Both the position numbers and the translations under genes were made by a program. The notes beneath the pieces were generated by a model. The model did not search any database. It had not been told where the DNA came from and worked only from the letters and a program-made list of their open reading frames with translations. 64,000 bases of DNA from Prasinococcaceae sp. CCMP 1430 (lineage: Eukaryota > Prasinodermophyta > Palmophyllophyceae > Prasinococcales > Prasinococcaceae): contig RQSC01000008.1 of NCBI GenBank assembly GCA_013416795.1, positions 8,767-72,766 of the forward strand, in the 5' to 3' direction. Shown piece by piece: positions 61,020-64,000 of the stretch. The stretch's first letter is position 1. The number at the start of each line of letters is the position of its first letter.

Positions 61020-61898
61020 GGCGTCCGCGCCTCAGAGTGCAAAGCCGCGAGCGTTCGCACAAGGATTTGAGGCGACGGACACACACGGCGGGGTGTCTCC
61101 CAACAACTAGTGTGCCGCGCGCCGCCCGCGTGGGACGCAAGCCCCCAGCGCGCCTGCAAGGTCCCAGCGCGCCCGCCAGGCCGATGTGTTTGCAGCCAGG
61201 CAGAGTCGGACCACAGAGGCAGATATGTGCCCCACCCTGGTCGCTGCCACCCTCCGAGTCGTCAAAGAATTCGCTCGCGCCGCCACACCGAGCGAGAGTG
61301 GTTGCACACAATCTCGCCGCCTCCCCTCGCTGCGTGTGCCCCGCCGCGGCGCGGTGTGGCGCCGGCGTCATGAGTCATTCTCTCCTCCGGTGACCAACGC
61401 GGGCACGCGCGCGCCCCACGTCACGGTACCCGTTCCTGACCCAGGTGGCCCCGCGACCCGCTTCGCCCGCCCCTGCCACAGGCAGCGCCCTCGATACCCT
61501 CCCCCCTCCTCCCCCCTCCACCTCGCCCCGCGCGCACGTAAACGTGGCGCGCCCGCGGCGGCTGCGCGCTGCCAGCCGACCCGCGCGCACCTCAGTCAGC
61601 GCCCCATCAATCACACGGCACGGACCTTCATCAAAGAGCAAGGCCAGCTGAGCACGCCCTCAGAACTCGCTGGCCGCGGGACTGGCCAATTTACTGTAGG
61701 GTTTGGGGCGCCCACGGGTGCTTCCAAGAGTGGCGGGCGCCGAGGGAGGGTTCGCATAGTACTACAGTAAGGAGAAGCTTTGAAGCGAAAAGGCGTGCTG
61801 CATTGCGCACGAGCGTGAGCAACAACGAGCGCTTGGGGCGTGCTGGGTGATACATCTGTGTACACTACGCAGTTGGCAGGCGCACTCGCGCGCCCCCC
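61020..61898. promoter_or_regulatory. Upstream region of the OCA2-like gene
   Basis: About 880 bp between two minus-strand genes, containing the OCA2-like promoter and the 3' region of the next gene. It is C-rich at 61500-61520, with an AT-richer patch at 61755-61800 (ACTACAGTAAGG, TTTGAAGCGAAAAGG). No gene was found. Confidence 0.45.
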
Positions 61899-63698
61899 TC
61901 AGTCCAGGACGATGGGGTCGTCCCGAGTGAGGCCGCGCGCCGCGCGGTCGCGCGGGCGCGGCTTCTTGCGCGGCGACGGCCCCGCCAGCCGCTGCTGCGA
62001 GGCGACGCAGCCCTCCTCCAGGCCGAGTCCGACGGCACCACGGGCCATCGCTGGCACGAACTCGTGCTCGTCCGGACGTACGGCCAGGTACTCCCTGCGC
62101 CACTCTTCGCTCAGCATGTGGCCCGTCACCGTCGCGGAGCCGTATTCGACGCTGTGCCAGAGGAGCACTTCCGACTCGCTCCTGTCCCGCAGCTCCAAGG
62201 GGAAAAACTTGTCTCGAACTTCCGCGCTCGCCTCGGACGCCCATCGGCGCGCGTCAGCGCTTCCAGCGCGCAGACCCTCGGCTCGCTCGAGCAGCGCAGC
62301 CGCGTGGCGCCGCTGCGTTTGAGCCTTCTTGAATATTCGCTCCAGCGGGGCAGGCAGTCCGTCGGGCGCCTTATACATGCACGCAAGAACGCCCGTGTCC
62401 AAGAGCCTCTCGCATTTTTCGAGGAGATCCAGCGCAGCCGCCAGGTGCCTGTCCTCGATGCCGGGCAGAGCTGCGTCGCCGGCAGGCACGCCCGCTCCGC
62501 GATGCGCGAGCCGTGCGCACGCACCGACCGCCACAGGGATGGCGCGAAGCAGGGTGGGCACCGCACCGGAGCCAGGCTCGACGGGCAGCACCTTCAGCGC
62601 GCGAAGCGCAAGGGTTACCTCTTGGCCGCTCGCATCCTTGTCCTGCACGCGGGCACGGGGGCGCGGGTGAGCCCAGCAGCGTCGGGCCCGGAAGATGTCA
62701 GCATTGATGAGCGGCATTCGCAAGAGGGCAAGAGGCTGCGCCGCGCATTGCTCTGCGTCGGGGCTCGCGCAACGCACCACAAGCGCCATTAGCAGCGCGT
62801 CCATCGCGTCGCGTGCATACGGCGACACCTGTCGCGCCTGCTTCCCGTTTTCCCCCTTGCATGAGACGGACAAGTGTACAGCCACCGCACCCTCCACGAC
62901 CGCGAGAGCAGCTGCGCGGCCAAGCCGCGTCCAGCTGCCCTCGCCTGCACCATTGACTTGCACTCCGGCAGCCTCAGCCAAAATTCTGCACCACGCGCTG
63001 GACCACGGCAGCTGCCATGCCGTGGCTGACGGCCCCCGGCCCAGCAGTTCGGCGAGCTGTGCACCAAGGACAAGGTCACCAGGCGCGCGGCGGTTGCGCA
63101 AAGCTCGCAGTAGTGTCACAGCGCGGGCGGGGGGACCGTGCCTTGCGCGAGGATTGCGCACGTCGAGTACGCCGTCTATTCTCTCCAGAAAGTTCCGCTC
63201 CCCGTTCTCAGTGAGTGAATGCTGCTGGACCTCGACCCTTTCCGCCTCGCGTTCGTGCTGCCGGCGGCAGTGGTGGTCATGCTGGCCTTGGTCCTGATGC
63301 TGCTGATGTTGCTGTGGCTGCTGGTGCTGTTGGTGCTGCTGCTGCCGCGGGCGCGGGGCGTCCAGCTGCGCGGGTTCTCGAAGTGGCGCCAGCTCTGGTG
63401 TGCCTGCATGCTTAAGTTTGGCCTTCCCTTTGTCGCGTGTCGCCGGGGAGTGCCTCGGCGAATGATCCAGCGCGCAAGGCGACTCTGGGGGCAGACGGTG
63501 CCGCTGCTCGGGCGAGCCCGCCAGCGCCTGCGTACACGGCAGCTGGGAGCCGACAGCCCCTCGGCTCGTGCCTGGTCGCTCGCCGCTGTTGCTCCCGCCC
63601 GTGGGCGCGGCCTGCGACTCCCTACCCCCCTGCTGCTGCTGCACGGCCTCCGTCGTGCGCCGTACCCCCTCAGGCGGCGACCAGAGCGGCGCGCTCAT
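61899..63698 (-). CDS. Unrecognised 599-residue protein
   Basis: One open frame from a good ATG (MSAPLWSPPEGVRRTTEAVQ). The first ~150 residues are disordered, with a His/Gln-rich run (QQQHQQHQQPQQHQQHQDQG). From ~170 to ~530 the sequence looks folded and mostly helical, with few low-complexity runs: FLERIDGVLDVRN, LVLGAQLAELLG, LAAALDLLEKCERLLDTGVL, YKAPDGLPAPLERIFKKA, and HSVEYGSATVTGHMLSEEWR. The C-terminus is basic (PSPRKKPRPRDRAARG) and ends DDPIVLD, which resembles a SUMO-interacting motif. I recognise no family. A nuclear protein is suggested by the basic patch; nothing more is claimed. Confidence 0.6.
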   Translation of the reverse strand: MSAPLWSPPEGVRRTTEAVQQQQGGRESQAAPTGGSNSGERPGTSRGAVGSQLPCTQALAGSPEQRHRLPPESPCALDHSPRHSPATRDKGKAKLKHAGTPELAPLREPAQLDAPRPRQQQHQQHQQPQQHQQHQDQGQHDHHCRRQHEREAERVEVQQHSLTENGERNFLERIDGVLDVRNPRARHGPPARAVTLLRALRNRRAPGDLVLGAQLAELLGRGPSATAWQLPWSSAWCRILAEAAGVQVNGAGEGSWTRLGRAAALAVVEGAVAVHLSVSCKGENGKQARQVSPYARDAMDALLMALVVRCASPDAEQCAAQPLALLRMPLINADIFRARRCWAHPRPRARVQDKDASGQEVTLALRALKVLPVEPGSGAVPTLLRAIPVAVGACARLAHRGAGVPAGDAALPGIEDRHLAAALDLLEKCERLLDTGVLACMYKAPDGLPAPLERIFKKAQTQRRHAAALLERAEGLRAGSADARRWASEASAEVRDKFFPLELRDRSESEVLLWHSVEYGSATVTGHMLSEEWRREYLAVRPDEHEFVPAMARGAVGLGLEEGCVASQQRLAGPSPRKKPRPRDRAARGLTRDDPIVLD

Positions 63699-64000
63699 GC
63701 CGCAAGACGTCCACAGCGGGGGGCGCGCCGTTTCGTCGCGGCGCGGAGGGCACGCACCACGGGGCCTGCGCAGCTAGCTCCGCTTGCCCAAGCGCGGTCC
63801 CAACCCCTCGATGCTTCCAACTCACCCGACGCGCACGCTCTCTCGAGCCTCCCCCCAACACCACCCTCCCCCCGTCCGCGCGCTGTCCGCGCGCCCTGTG
63901 GCTGCGCCCGCGTGCGGGCGCAGGTGCGGGCGCAGGTGCGGGAGAGGTACATGTACAATGTAAATTGATATACACGAGCACCTGTAGAGAGGCACAGTAG
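63699..64000. promoter_or_regulatory. Upstream region at the window edge
   Basis: This is the 5' flank of the unrecognised minus-strand gene. GTGCGGGCGCAG repeats occur at 63910-63945, then an AT-richer end (ATGTAAATTGATATACACG). No coding sequence was identified up to the edge. Confidence 0.4.

Overview
The window is GC-rich nuclear DNA from a eukaryote. Genes are interrupted by short, very GC-rich introns whose 5' sites are mostly GTGCG and whose 3' ends are GCAG/ACAG. An intraflagellar-transport gene (IFT20), a peroxisomal thioesterase, an ALG2 glycosyltransferase, chromatin genes (SMC6, PDS5, a KDM4-type demethylase) and two proline-rich, single-pass surface proteins point to a flagellated unicellular alga. 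A haptophyte-like genome fits, but the lineage is an inference from gene style and was not tested.

Layout. 0-8 kb: succinate-semialdehyde dehydrogenase (+), a CENP-V/GFA-fold protein (-), a long GC-rich spacer holding a 33-bp direct repeat and a lone actin-type first exon, then a CDCA7-like zinc-finger/poly-Q protein (+). 8-25 kb: nicotinate phosphoribosyltransferase (-), SMC6 (+), a small secreted DUF4787-like protein (-), a long coiled-coil protein (-), TFIIS (+), ALG2 (-), a DYRK-type kinase (+) and a poly-Q/LxxLL protein (-). 25-43 kb: a 30-bp periodic repeat array, PDS5 (+), a KDM4-like demethylase (-), an ACOT8-type thioesterase ending in SKL (+), a 1,283-residue EF-hand protein (-), IFT20 (-) and a surface protein (+). 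43-50 kb: a small coiled-coil protein (-), an Hsp110-like NBD fused to TPR repeats (+) and a second surface protein (+).

50.2-56.9 kb is a mobile-element island. It holds nested elements sharing the terminal motif AGGGTGCGATTACA in inverted orientation, three unrelated tandem arrays, a perfect hairpin element, and fossil pieces of LTR-type retroelements (an integrase fragment and a Gag/protease fragment). The last element end lies about 10 bp beyond the stop codon of an OCA2/P-protein-type transporter (-, 56.9-61.0 kb). An unrecognised protein (-) closes the window.

No operon logic applies. Genes are tightly packed: convergent 3' ends can be under 50 bp apart (ACOT8/EF-hand protein), and the ALG2 and DYRK start codons overlap head to head in one CATG. 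Several chromosome-biology genes (CDCA7-like, SMC6, PDS5, KDM4-like, TFIIS) fall within 30 kb; nothing in the sequence shows that this is more than chance. Start codons were checked by eye; where no in-frame ATG was found the entry says so.
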